Source: JAENVU01 sp963756815 (GTDB lineage Bacteria > Actinomycetota > Acidimicrobiia > IMCC26256 > JAENVU01). Taken from it: a DNA stretch of 64,000 nucleotides. The stretch spans positions 448,262 through 512,261 of the forward strand of contig CAVWPR010000005.1 of NCBI GenBank assembly GCA_963756815.1. The letters run 5' to 3'. Both the position numbers and the translations under genes were made by a program. The notes below the pieces were generated by a model, which saw only the letters and a list, made by a program, of their open reading frames with translations, searched no databases and was not told the DNA's origin. Below, in pieces: positions 39,630 through 48,784 of the stretch (its first letter is position 1; the number at the start of each line of letters is the position of its first letter).

Positions 39630-40300
39630 TCATGCGCTCGGGAGGGCGTCGGCGCGCTCGACGACGAACGCGAGACCCGACCAGTGGATGTTGCGGTACC
39701 GGTCGAAGTGCCACTCCGGGTGCTCGGCGAGGAACTCGGCCGAGCGCGTGGCGCTCGCCCGAGGGTCCGGTCTCGGTCCAGCAGAAGTAGTCGTCGAACG
39801 CCACGATCATCCCCTGCTTGAGCCGCGGGCCAGGAAGTCCAGCACCGCGACCGTGCTCGAGTAGATGTCGCAGTCGACGTAGGCCAGCGCGATGTCGGTC
39901 GGGGCGCCGTCGGCCGCCGAGCGCGGGGAGGGTGTCCTTGTAGAAGCCCTCGACCGTCGTGTACTGGCGCGCGCTCGACACCGTGGCGCTCGTTGGCGGC
40001 ATGGAAGTTGTCGACGCCGCCCGCGTCGGGGACACCCGGTGCCCGCCAGCCGGGGTGCGCGTCCAACGGGTCGTCGTCGGGCAGCGCCTGCCACGAGTCG
40101 AACGCCCACATGTGCCGCTCGGGCGAGATCTTCGCGATGGCGTGGTACGCCGCCTGGAACGAGCCGCCGGTGTGGCACCCGAACTCGGCGTAGTCGCCGG
40201 TGATGCCGTTGACCTGCTGCGCGACGAACGAGTCCCAGAAGAACTCCGCGCACCCGGCCATCATCTTGCTGACGGCTTCGAACGCGGTCTGCTGATCCAC
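39630..40300 (-). CDS. TylF-like (macrocin O-methyltransferase family) methyltransferase (frameshifted)
   Basis: GDYAEFGCHTGGSFQAAYHA is the SAM-binding loop and RHMWAFDSWQALPDD the second strand. ALAYVDCDIYSSTVAVLDFL and MIVAFDDYFCW give the metal-binding Asp residues typical of TylF enzymes, which use Mg to methylate sugar hydroxyls. The C-terminus FLAEHPEWHFDRYRNIHWSG, ending ERADALPSA, lies in a third frame. Frame changes near 39990, 39930, 39830 and 39750 are needed. I chose GTG at 40300 because GGGGAG precedes it and a TAGCGT -10-like element lies further upstream. It is the first gene of a three-gene minus-strand unit. Confidence 0.7.
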
Positions 40301-40429
40301 GGAGACTCCCCAGGCGACTCCGGTTGCGGGCGGGGGCACGCTACCAAGGCGCCGACCCCGTCCGAACCGGCCCGAACCCGGCGCCGGTCGGGTCGCGAGG
40401 ACCGCACGGACCGCTCGCGCGGCCTCGGG

Positions 40430-40435
40430 TACCGT
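40430..40435 (+). promoter_or_regulatory. -10-like element (TACCGT), leaderless promoter of the GT-A-like gene
   Basis: TACCGT ends 7 bases before the GTG at 40443. A second GTG follows at once at 40446. The region is the 142-base gap between divergent genes. Confidence 0.4.
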
Positions 40436-40442
40436 GCGCCGC

Positions 40443-41422
40443 GTGGTGACCGAACCCCGTCCCGGCCCGTCGTCGCGGATCTCCCGAGGACCGCTTCGTC
40501 TTCAACATCGTCTGGACCGGGACGGTCTTCACGTACCTGCGCTACTTCGTCGCCAGTCAGATCGCGAACTCCCGGGCCCGCTTCCGCTTCGTCGCCAACG
40601 GCTGCCCGCCGGACCAGATCGCGATGATGGAGGCCTTGCAGCGCCGCATGCCCGATCGGATCACCGATGTGCTCGTCGCGTGCGACGACCTGGACGCGCA
40701 CGGCGTCGCCCTCGACGTCGCGATGGACCAGCGCGACGACGGCGAGTTCTTCGCGCTGATCGACCCCGACATCGCCGCCTCCGGCCCGTTCGTCGCCGAC
40801 TTCGCGGAGCGCCTCGCAGTACGGCGCGGCCGGCGTGGGCTCGGGACGTGGCATCTGGCGCGACGACAGCGTCATCCCCGAGGACGGGATCGGCGTCTCC
40901 GGCGAGTACTTCTACGCGCCCGACGGGTTCCTCTTCGGCAGCCCGCACTTCTCGATGTACCGCCGCGACGCCCTCGACGACACCATCGCCCGGTGGGGCG
41001 TCGGGTTCCGCTCCGCCGGTCCGGATCTCTCCGACGCCGCGCGGCAGGTCCTCCAGGACTCCGGGCGCTGGTACTTCCTGTTCGACACCGGCAAGATCCT
41101 GAACATCCTGCTCCAGCACGACGGCCACCGGCTCGAGCACTTCGAGCACCGCCACCTCATGCACATCGGCGGCATGTCGCACTACCTCTCGCAGCCCGAC
41201 GTCCCGGGCGGAGGCATCAACGACCCGAACTGGCCGTGGCCGGTGACGCGCCTCGAGGTCGCCCGCTACTGCAGCGCGGTGCTCGGTCGGCTCTCCCACG
41301 GGCTGCCCGCGCCGGACGTCCCGGCCGAGGTCGACCCGGAGATCGCGGCGCGCCTGGCGCGCGTGCGCGCCACGCTCATCGGCCTCGTCGAGACCTACGG
41401 CGCGATGGTCGAGGAGCGCTGA
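40443..41422 (+). CDS. Putative GT-A fold glycosyltransferase of unknown family (frameshifted)
   Basis: After a change near 40490 the frame reads FVFNIVWTGTVFTYLRYFVA, then VANGCPPDQIAMMEALQRRM and GEFFALIDPDIAASGPF. The last piece resembles the DxD metal site at the end of a GT-A nucleotide-binding half. A second change near 40825 leads to GFLFGSPHFSMYRRDALDDT, HFEHRHLMHIGGMSHYLSQP and a helical C-terminus. The total is about 325 residues. I cannot place it in a numbered family; the DPD motif and the locus suggest a sugar transferase. The later His-rich HFEHRHLMHIGGMSH could coordinate a metal. The methyltransferase gene follows 52 bases downstream with its own -10 element. Confidence 0.5.
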
Positions 41423-41460
41423 GGTCACCGCACGGCGCCGACGCCACGGAGGGTGAGGGG

Positions 41461-41466
41461 TACCCT
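41461..41466 (+). promoter_or_regulatory. -10-like element (TACCCT), leaderless promoter of the CmcI-like methyltransferase
   Basis: TACCCT ends 8 bases before the ATG at 41475, in the 52-base gap after the upstream gene. Confidence 0.45.
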
Positions 41467-41474
41467 CGCCCCCG

Positions 41475-42358
41475 ATGGACGAACGGGATCCCGACAACCT
41501 GAAGCTGCTCCACGACGCGTTCGGCGCGGGCGCGATCGACGGGATCCTGCCCGGCGACAGCTTCTCGATCGACGGGGTGGAGTTCGTCTGCAAGTACGTC
41601 ACCGGCTCGACGGCGACGCGCTTCTACATCGTCAAGACCCTGCCGTTGGTGCAGCGGTACCGCGCCATGTGCGAGCGGTTCGCCGGCGGCAACATCGTCG
41701 AGCTCGGCATCGCCGAGGGCGGCAGCACCGCGCTGATCGCCCTCGTCGCCCACCCCCGGCACCTGGTCGCGGTGGACCTCGAGCCCCGGCCGCTGGACGC
41801 GCTGAGCGAGTTCGCCCGGGAGCACGGCTTCACCGACACGTTGCACGCGCACTACGGCATCGACCAGTCCGACGCCGCGCAGCTCGCCGCCGCGGTCGAC
41901 GGCAGTCTCGCCGGCGAGCCCATCGACCTGGTGTTCGACGACTGCAGCCACAAGTACGGACCGACGCGTGCGTCGTTCGAGTGCCTGTTCCCGCGGCTGC
42001 GGCCCGGCGGGCTGTTCGTCATCGAGGACTGGAACGCCGACCACGTCTTCCGGGACGCGGTCCGAGGGGCGTTGGCCGACCCGTCGGCACCGAACCACGA
42101 GGCAGCTGATGGAGGAGCTCCGCCAGTCACTGGCGCAGTCGCAGGCCGGGACCGCGCCGAGACCGCCCGAGCCGCTCACGCGCCTCGCGATCGAGCTCGC
42201 GGTCGCGCGGTGCTCGATGACCGATGCGATCGCCAGCGTGACCCTCGACGAGTTCTGGATCACGGTCGAGCGGGGTCCCGGCCGAGCTGGACCCGGACGG
42301 CTTCCGACTCGACGATCACGTCTTCGACTACTTCGGGTTCCTCCCGAAGCGGGGCTGA
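41475..42358 (+). CDS. CmcI-like class I methyltransferase (C-terminal frameshifts)
   Basis: The core is intact: GGNIVELGIAEGGSTALIAL, HLVAVDLEPRPLDAL, AHYGIDQSDAAQLAA, LVFDDCSHKYGPTRASFECL and FPRLRPGGLFVIEDWNADH. Frame changes near 42100 and 42285 must be crossed to reach the helix LTRLAIELAVARCSMTDAIA, the strand LDEFWITVERGP and the end LDPDGFRLDDHVFDYFGFLP at the TGA at 42356. The whole is about 294 residues. It is the full-length guide for the truncated copy at 21664 and a relative of 15261-16068. It probably O-methylates a sugar of the glycan. Confidence 0.75.
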
Positions 42359-42366
42359 GCCACCGC

Positions 42367-42395
42367 GCCGGCACGTCGGCCGCCGACGTGCCGGC
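42367..42395. terminator. Bidirectional hairpin between convergent genes
   Basis: A perfect 13-base stem (GCCGGCACGTCGG and its complement) encloses a 3-base loop. It fills the 37-base gap between the stops of the methyltransferase (42358) and PhyH copy 5 (42396). There is no T-run on either side, as is common for terminators in GC-rich actinobacteria. Confidence 0.65.
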
Positions 42396-43431
42396 TCAGA
42401 ACGCGATCGGCACCTGCTCGTGCGGGTAGGTCGACGGGGCGAAGAACCACGACTCGAGCGCGTACCGGTCGCGGGTCATCTCCGGTGACACACCGGTGCG
42501 GTGCAGGGTGAGCTGGTTGAACAGGAGGGCGTCGCCGGGGGCGAACACCGGCCGGACGACGTCGCGCGTCCCCGCCCGCTCCGCCTGCTCGGCGCTGACC
42601 GACCAGTCGTAGCGGGCGTCGTCGGTGCCGGTGGCCACGATGTCGGCGAACGGCCGCGCGAAGACGTCGACCGATGGCGCATCGACGCCGCACGGCGTGA
42701 GCGCGGTCCACACGTTCACCGTCCGGGTGCCGTCACCGAGGAACGCGCCGTCCTGGTGCCACTCCGTCTGCGCGCCCGGCTCGGCCCGCCGCAGCGAGGT
42801 CTTCTTCGCCGAGAGGGCGGGCGGCTCGCCGAAGTACTCGCCGATGACCTCCGTCACCCGCGACCGTCGCGAGCTCCTCGATCACCATGAAGAGCGCGTG
42901 GGGCGCCTCGACGGCGAGCACCGCGCCGAAGCGGAAGAACTGACGCTCGATGATCCCGAAGTCGTACCCCGCCGACGGCTCGAACGGGACGTACGCGGGG
43001 GCGGCACCCGATGCCGGGTGTCCCGAGCTCGCCGCGTCGGCGTCGCGGAACGCGCGGGCGATCTCGTCGGTGACCGCCGCGCACACCTGCGGGTCGAGCA
43101 GACCCCGCACGAGGAGCGAGCCGTGGTGCTGCAACCCGGCTCCGAGGCGCTCGACCGTGAGCTCGGCGGCGGTGATCTCCGGGATGCCCGCGACGCCGGC
43201 GAACACATCGGGCACCGGCGTCGGCCAGGGCGCGTCGGACCGCTCCTGGGGCAGCTCGGAGAACGCCCGGTGCCGGGCGTCCACGAGCATCGCCTCGACC
43301 GCGGGATCCGCCTGCCGTCGGTTGGCCCGGGTCAGGACCTCGACGGCGGCCAGGCACGACCCGTCCGCCATCAGCCGGCGGGCGGTCGCGAGCGCGTCGT
43401 CCGCGTTGACCGGTTCCGTCGCTGCCGTCAC
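42396..43431 (-). CDS. PhyH-like Fe(II)/2-oxoglutarate oxygenase, copy 5 (one frameshift)
   Basis: The N-terminal module (LAAVEVLTRANRRQAD, MLVDARHRAFSELP) and the first half of the core lie in one frame. A single change near 42855 leads to EWHQDGAFLGDGTRTVNVW (His and Asp near residue 225), LTLHRTG (distal His near 310) and RYALESWFFAPSTYPHEQVP. Two Lys replace the Asn-Lys of copy 1 in LSAKKTSLRRA. All iron ligands are present. It belongs to the subgroup of copies 1 and 3. The GTG at 43431 has GAGGCGAG just upstream and a TATCGT -10-like element about 45 bases before it. It is divergent from the acyltransferase at 43699. Confidence 0.75.
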
Positions 43432-43698
43432 CGCTCGCCTCGCTCGAAACGTGGGCCGTCGTCGTTCGGCGCGCACGATAACGCAGCGTCCGCCGGGTGC
43501 CGCACGCTCGCCCGACCCGGTCGAAAGACCGCGACAGGCCCAACGGGTACGGCCGCTAGCCTTGCGCACCCAGCGTGGGCGGCAGAGAACGCGCCCGCAT
43601 CGACCGAAACGGGGCCGTGAGGTGCTGCTCGCCGGGGACGACGCAGTCTGGGGTCGAGGCCGCCGTCCACGCGGCGGGACGCCGGCTCGCAGCACGCG

Positions 43699-46252
43699 AT
43701 GACGAGCGACGTCGCCGCGCCGCCCGAGGCCGCGTCCGGCGAGCCCGAGCCGAGCGCGCCCGCCCGCCGATCGTCGACCGCGATCGGGATGTACCAGCCC
43801 GGCCTGGACGGCATGCGCGGGCTCGCGATGCTCTGGATGCTCGGGTACCACGGCGAGATCGCCTGGTGCCGCGGCGCCTTCCTCGCGCTGTCGCAGTTCT
43901 TCACGCTCTCCGGGCTTCCTCATCACGGGCGTGCTGCTCCGCAACCACCTGAAGCCGGGCGGCGAGCTCAAGTCCTTCTGGACCCGGCGGGTCCGCCGGC
44001 TGATGCCGGCGGCGATCCTGGCGCTCATGGGTGTCGTCCTCTTCGGCGCCACGGTCGCCACCCGCCAACAGGCCGACGCGCTCCCGGGCGACGTGTTCGC
44101 CGCCGCGACCTGGACGGCGAACTGGCACTTCATCCTCAGCGGTCAGTCGTACCTGAACCTGTTCGCGGCGCCGTCACCGGTCCAGCACTTCTGGTCGCTC
44201 GCGATCGAGGAGCAGTTCTACCTGGTGCTGCCGATCGCCCTGATCGTCATCTTCCGGCGGACCCGGTCGCCGACGCGTCCTGTTCGCGGTGCTCGGGACT
44301 GCGGCGCTGCTCTCCACCGCATGGATGGCCGCCCTCTACCAGGGCGGCGCCAGCCTCGACCGGCTCTACTACGGGACCGACACCCGGATGGCCGAGCTCC
44401 TCGTCGGCGCCGTGCCTCGCCGTCGTCCTCTTCAAGACCGGCGTCCAGTTCTCGGAGCGGGTCCGCCGGATCCTCGGCGCCGTCGGCCTCGTGTGCTTCG
44501 TCGCCACGCTCTGGTGCTGGTGGAACATCTCACTGGCGGACGGACCGATCTGGCGCGGCGGGTTCTTCCTGTTCTCGTTGCTCTCGTGCGGCGTGATCCT
44601 CGGGGTGCTCGCCGGCAAGGCGCCGCTCCGGAACATCCTGTCGTTGCGGCTGCTCGTCGACATCGGCCGCATCTCCTACGGCGTGTACCTGTTCCACTGG
44701 CCCGTCTACCTCTGGCTCGACCAGTCGCGGACCGGGCTCGACGGCTGGGCGCTGCTGGCGCTGCGGCTCGCGGTGACGTTCACCCTGGCGATCCTGTCGT
44801 ACCACCTCGTCGAGCGGCCGATCATGCGCGGGCCGGACCTTCGGGCTGCGCGGTCGGCCGCGGCTCCTGCTCGTCCCGTGCGTGCTCGTGCTCGTCGTGG
44901 TGCTCGTGCTTCGTGACGGTCAACCGCTCCGGCGGCCGACCCGCTCGGCACGCTGCAGCGCGGACGCCGCCATGCCCCGCACCGCCGGCGACGGCGTGCT
45001 CAACGTGCTCGTCATCCCGCCGGCCGCCGACGACGCGGTCGTCCGCCACCTGCAGGACAGCGTGCGCGACGACGCGTCGGTGAAGCTGACGGTGGCGCCC
45101 CCGTTCCGCTGCGAGGGCGGCCTCGTCGACACGCCGGGCGGCCGCACGTGCGCCAACTGGGCGAGCACCTGGCCCGCGCTCGTCGCGCGCCACGACCCCG
45201 ATGCGGTGATCCTGTACGCGGACGACTGGGCCGGCGAGGACCTCGAGCGGCTCACCGGGACGCCGGCGACCGGAGCCGCCGCCGCGGCGGTTCCCATCCT
45301 CGGCGCGGGGCTCGACCTCCTCACCGCGAAGGGCGCGCCGGTCATCTGGGGGAACTCCGGCTCGAACTTCGGGGTCGCGATCCAGCGCGCGTTGCGTCCG
45401 TTCAGCCAGGCCATGACCGAGCTGCGGTCGACCCGGACCGATCTCTACCGGGTCGTCGGCACCCAGATGCCGGACCCGGCGACGGTCAGCCGGTCCCAGT
45501 ACCTCGCACAGTCGGCCAAGGCGCTGCTCGACGACGCGTCGCTCTACCAGCGTCGGGCCACGGGCAGCCTGCCGCGGATCATGGTCGTCGGCGACTCGCA
45601 GTCGGAATCACTCGGGTACGGACTCGAACGGTGGACCGCCGAGCACCACCGGGCGCTGGTGTGGAACCGCGGCGCCGAAGGGTGCGGCGTCGTGGTCGCG
45701 GGCGAGATCCACACCTTCGGCTCCAGCGGCTCGGGGTTGGAGCGGTGCCGCGCCGCGAGCGATGCATGGACCCCCGATCTCCGCTCGTTCGACCCGGACG
45801 CCGTCGTGGTGCTCACGAGCATCACCGACGTCCAGGACCGCAAGATCCCGGGGTCGGACACGTTCGGCTCGATCGGTCAGCCCGGGTTCGACCGGTTCCT
45901 CGTCCGCCAGTACGAGCACGTCGTCGACACGCTGTCGGCGACCGGGGCGAAGGTCGTGTGGCTGAAGCCACCGTGTGCCGCGATTCCCTCGGGTCTCGGT
46001 CAGCAGGCGCCGTACGACTCGAGCCAGGTGGAGCACCTCAACTCGGTGATCCTCCCCAGGGTCGAGCGGGCGCGGCCGGGCAAGGTCACCATGTTCGACC
46101 TCGACGGCGTGATCTGCCCGCAGGGCAAGGTGCGCGAGTCCGTGCCCGGCGTCGGATCGCTCCGGCCCGACGGCGTGCACTTCTCGGTGCCCGGCGCGCT
46201 GTGGTTCGCGCGGACCTACGGCGATCGGCTGCTGAAGACCGTCGGGATCTGA
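43699..46252 (+). CDS. OafA-type membrane O-acyltransferase with C-terminal SGNH domain (frameshifted)
   Basis: The first half is an acyltransferase-3 domain: LDGMRGLAMLWMLGYHGEIA, FWTRRVRRLMPAAILALMGV, FWSLAIEEQFYLVLPIALI, then IGRISYGVYLFHWPVYLWL and about ten helices. The second half, from about 44900, is an external SGNH domain with IMVVGDSQSESLGYGL and a C-terminal RPDGVHFSVPGALWFA, which gives the Asp-x-x-His pair. Such proteins transfer acyl groups to polysaccharides across the membrane. Frame changes near 43915, 44275, 44410 and 44850 break the membrane half, while the SGNH half is continuous. It is closely similar to 48785-51352. It converges on the GT4 gene at 46266. The 267 bases upstream, shared with PhyH copy 5, show only -10-like elements. 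Confidence 0.8.
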
Positions 46253-46265
46253 TCGACCCCGCTCG

Positions 46266-47312
46266 CTACAGGGCGTACTGCTCGCTGCGGTCCTCACCGG
46301 GCGGCCGCTGGTAGCGCGCCGGATCCGCGACGTACCGCTCGAGGCACGCCTCCAGCATCTCGCCACTTCGCTCCCAGTCGAAGCGCCGGACGGAACGCTC
46401 ACCCGCACGCGCGAGCTCGAGCCGGCGTGCGTCGTCGAGGAGCAGTGCCTCGGTCGCGTCGGCGAGGGCCGCCGGATCGTCGCGGCCGACCACGGACGCG
46501 GTGACCCCCGGGATCGCGTAGTCGCGTGACCCGCCGCAGTCGGTCGTCACGAGCGCGGCGCCGCAGGCCATCGCCTCGATGGCGGTGAGGCCGAAGCCCT
46601 CGTGGCGGCTGGCCTGCACCATGACGCGGGTCCGGCCGAAGACCTCGTCCGCGAGCCGGGCCTGGTCGAGGCCCGTCACGAGCTCCACGCCGTCGGGCAG
46701 CACGTCACCGGGCGCGTCCGCGAGCGTGAAGACGACCGCTCGGAAGCCGGGGCGCCGGCGCGCCAGCTCCTCGAGCGCGGCGAGGCCGGTGGCCCAGCCC
46801 TTCTCGGGCATCGGGTTGTAGAGCATCGCCACGTCCACCGGACGGTCCTCGAGCGGCGTCCGGAGCGAGAACAGCTCGTGATCGAGGCCCATCGGCACGT
46901 ACACGAGCTGCTCCTCGTCGACGCCGTACCAGCGACCGACGTCGACGAGCCACGTGGCCACGCAGATCTTCGGCGCGAGCGCGCGGTAGGCCTGCGCGTC
47001 CCATTCGGCGCCGGTGAGGCGGAACCCCTGCACGATCACGGCCTTGAGTCCCAACCGGTCCGGCCCGTGCCCGAACTGCACGTCGGCCTCGGGCAGGGCC
47101 GGGTCGTCGAGCGAGTCCGCGATGTGGTGGGAGACCCTCGGGTCGAACCGGAACGGGACGTCCTCGACCCGGTCCACCCGGTGCGGCCATGCCGGTGCGT
47201 GGATGAAGTGGACCTCGTGGCCCCGTCGCGCGAGCGCGTTGGCGAACTCGAAGAACATCGTCGTGCCGCCCGAGAAGAAGCGCGAGCTCGGGAAGATGAA
47301 GCTGACTCTCAT
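46266..47312 (-). CDS. GT4-family glycosyltransferase, EDRSEQY-tail type
   Basis: The 348-residue enzyme begins MRVSFIFPSSRFFSGGTTMF and aligns end to end with 34086-35135. VATWLVDVGRWYGVDEEQLV and VPMGLDHELFSLRTPLEDRP lie in the middle, and ASRHEGFGLTAIEAMACGAA carries the E-x7-E motif. The C-terminus is PPGEDRSEQYAL. It would transfer a sugar from a nucleotide donor during glycan assembly; the specificity is unknown. A TACCCT -10-like element lies about 40 bases upstream. The GT4 gene at 47369 precedes it on the same strand with a 56-base gap. The frame is intact. Confidence 0.85.
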   Translation of the reverse strand: MRVSFIFPSSRFFSGGTTMFFEFANALARRGHEVHFIHAPAWPHRVDRVEDVPFRFDPRVSHHIADSLDDPALPEADVQFGHGPDRLGLKAVIVQGFRLTGAEWDAQAYRALAPKICVATWLVDVGRWYGVDEEQLVYVPMGLDHELFSLRTPLEDRPVDVAMLYNPMPEKGWATGLAALEELARRRPGFRAVVFTLADAPGDVLPDGVELVTGLDQARLADEVFGRTRVMVQASRHEGFGLTAIEAMACGAALVTTDCGGSRDYAIPGVTASVVGRDDPAALADATEALLLDDARRLELARAGERSVRRFDWERSGEMLEACLERYVADPARYQRPPGEDRSEQYAL

Positions 47313-47368
47313 CGCGGCGTCCTCGCGCCTCGGTCCGTCACCGGCCGGAGGGTACCGTGCCGCGTCCG

Positions 47369-48432
47369 CTACTCCGGGCGCCGGAGCCCGAAGGCCGACG
47401 GGTCGGCCACGTAGCGGACGAGGAACTCCTCGAGCAGCTCCGCGCTGCGGTCCCAACGGAATCGCTGCACGAACTCCTGACCCGCGGTCGCGATCCTCAC
47501 CCGCATCGCGTCGTCGCGGAGCAGTGCGGTGACGTGCTCGGTGAGACGCTCGGCATCGCCGACGTCGGCCACCAGTGCGGTCGAGGTCGTCGAACGCGTA
47601 GTCGTCGTGAACCGCCGTTGGCGGTCGTCACCAGCGCCGCCCCGCACGCCATCGCCTCGATGCACATCAGCCCGAAGCCCTCCACCTCGCTCGTGCAGAG
47701 GAACACGCTCGAGCCGTTGTAGACGTCGTCGACCAGCTCCCGCTGCGAGGATTCGGTCCGGTAGTCGATCCAGTCCGGGATCGGGTGCTCCGGCGCAACG
47801 GCGCTGAACATGGTCACCTCGGCCTCGGGCACGGCCCGGTGCACTGCGTCCAGCACCTCGAAGGCCAGGTTCGGACCCTTCTGGGGGTGGGCGCTGTAGC
47901 AGTACGCGATCCGCGGCGGCCGGCCCTCGATCGGACGGGTGAGGCGGTACTTCTCGGTGCGCAGGCCGACGGGCACGTGCACGAGCTCCCGCTCCGGGAC
48001 GTCGATCCGGCGCGCCTTGTCGACCAACCACGTCGCCACGCAGATCTTCGGGCACGGTGAGTGGTACACCGCGGCCTCGAGCTCGGCGCCGAGCATCCCC
48101 CATCCCTGGATCAGCACGACCGGCAGACCGATGCGGGTGAGCGACGCCCGCTCCGGAGCGAAGCCGAAGAGCACGTCGGCATCCGGGATCATCTCGTCGG
48201 CCGCCCCCTCGGGCGCGAAGTAGTGGGTCACCGACGCGTCGAACTCGAACCAGTCGATGTCCTCGAGCCCTTCGACGTTGCCCTCGAAGAAGCCGCCGTG
48301 GAACAGGTGCACGGCGTGACCCCGGCGCGCCATGGCACACGCGAACTCGTAGATCACGGCGACCCCGCCGCTCGGGTGACGCGTGCTCGGCGCGATGAAG
48401 TTCAGCGCGAGCCGGTCGCGGGACGTGCTCAC
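47369..48432 (-). CDS. GT4-family glycosyltransferase (frameshifted)
   Basis: The enzyme has about 354 residues: LALNFIAPSTRHPSGGVAVI at the start, KICVATWLVDKARRIDVPER, HVPVGLRTEKYRLTRPIEGR and YCYSAHPQKGPNLAFEVLDA, then TSEVEGFGLMCIEAMACGAA as donor motif. A frame change near 47610 leads to the final helices (LTEHVTALLRDDAMRVRIAT, FVQRFRWDRSAELLEEFLVR). It is related to 34086 and 46266 but lacks their EDRSEQY tail, ending AFGLRRPE. I chose GTG 48432 (VSTSRDR) by alignment of the first strand. It likely acts in the same assembly pathway. Confidence 0.8.
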
Positions 48433-48784
48433 CGGGCCACGACCCCCGCGGCCACGACCGCGGCCGGCGCTCCTCTCACGGCGATCTCCTCCGGGACGCC
48501 GGCGTCTCCGACGCCGGTCGATCGTGGTGGGCCGCGGCACCGGTGGCCGCGGTCGGCCATGTATACCGGAGCCGGGGTCAGACCCGGCGAACGGGTGTCG
48601 ACGGGACGACTCGGACAGCGCCGGGTATCCTCCTCGGTCCGATCGGTCGCGCGTCGATCGGTCAGAGACGGTGACCATGGTCAGTGAGGGAGCCCCCGGG
48701 CCTCCCGGGGCCGGGGTCCGACGGTGCGTTCCGGGCGTCCGAGCGATCGGCGCCGCGGTTCGCCGGCGCTGGGGCGCCGGGGCG
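48433..48784. other. Intergenic region between divergent GT4 and acyltransferase genes
   Basis: No convincing gene is present. On the plus strand a TATCCT element near 48627-48632 could serve the acyltransferase, and an ATG at 48677 is an alternative start for it. On the minus strand a TATACA element near 48555-48560 could serve the GT4 gene, which would then have a leader of over 100 bases. I see no long repeat. Confidence 0.4.

Noticed and set aside
43575..43952. 125-codon plus-strand frame with a TAGCCT element upstream
   Set aside because: The frame is Arg-rich without motifs and overlaps the acyltransferase start. The TAGCCT may instead serve the acyltransferase.
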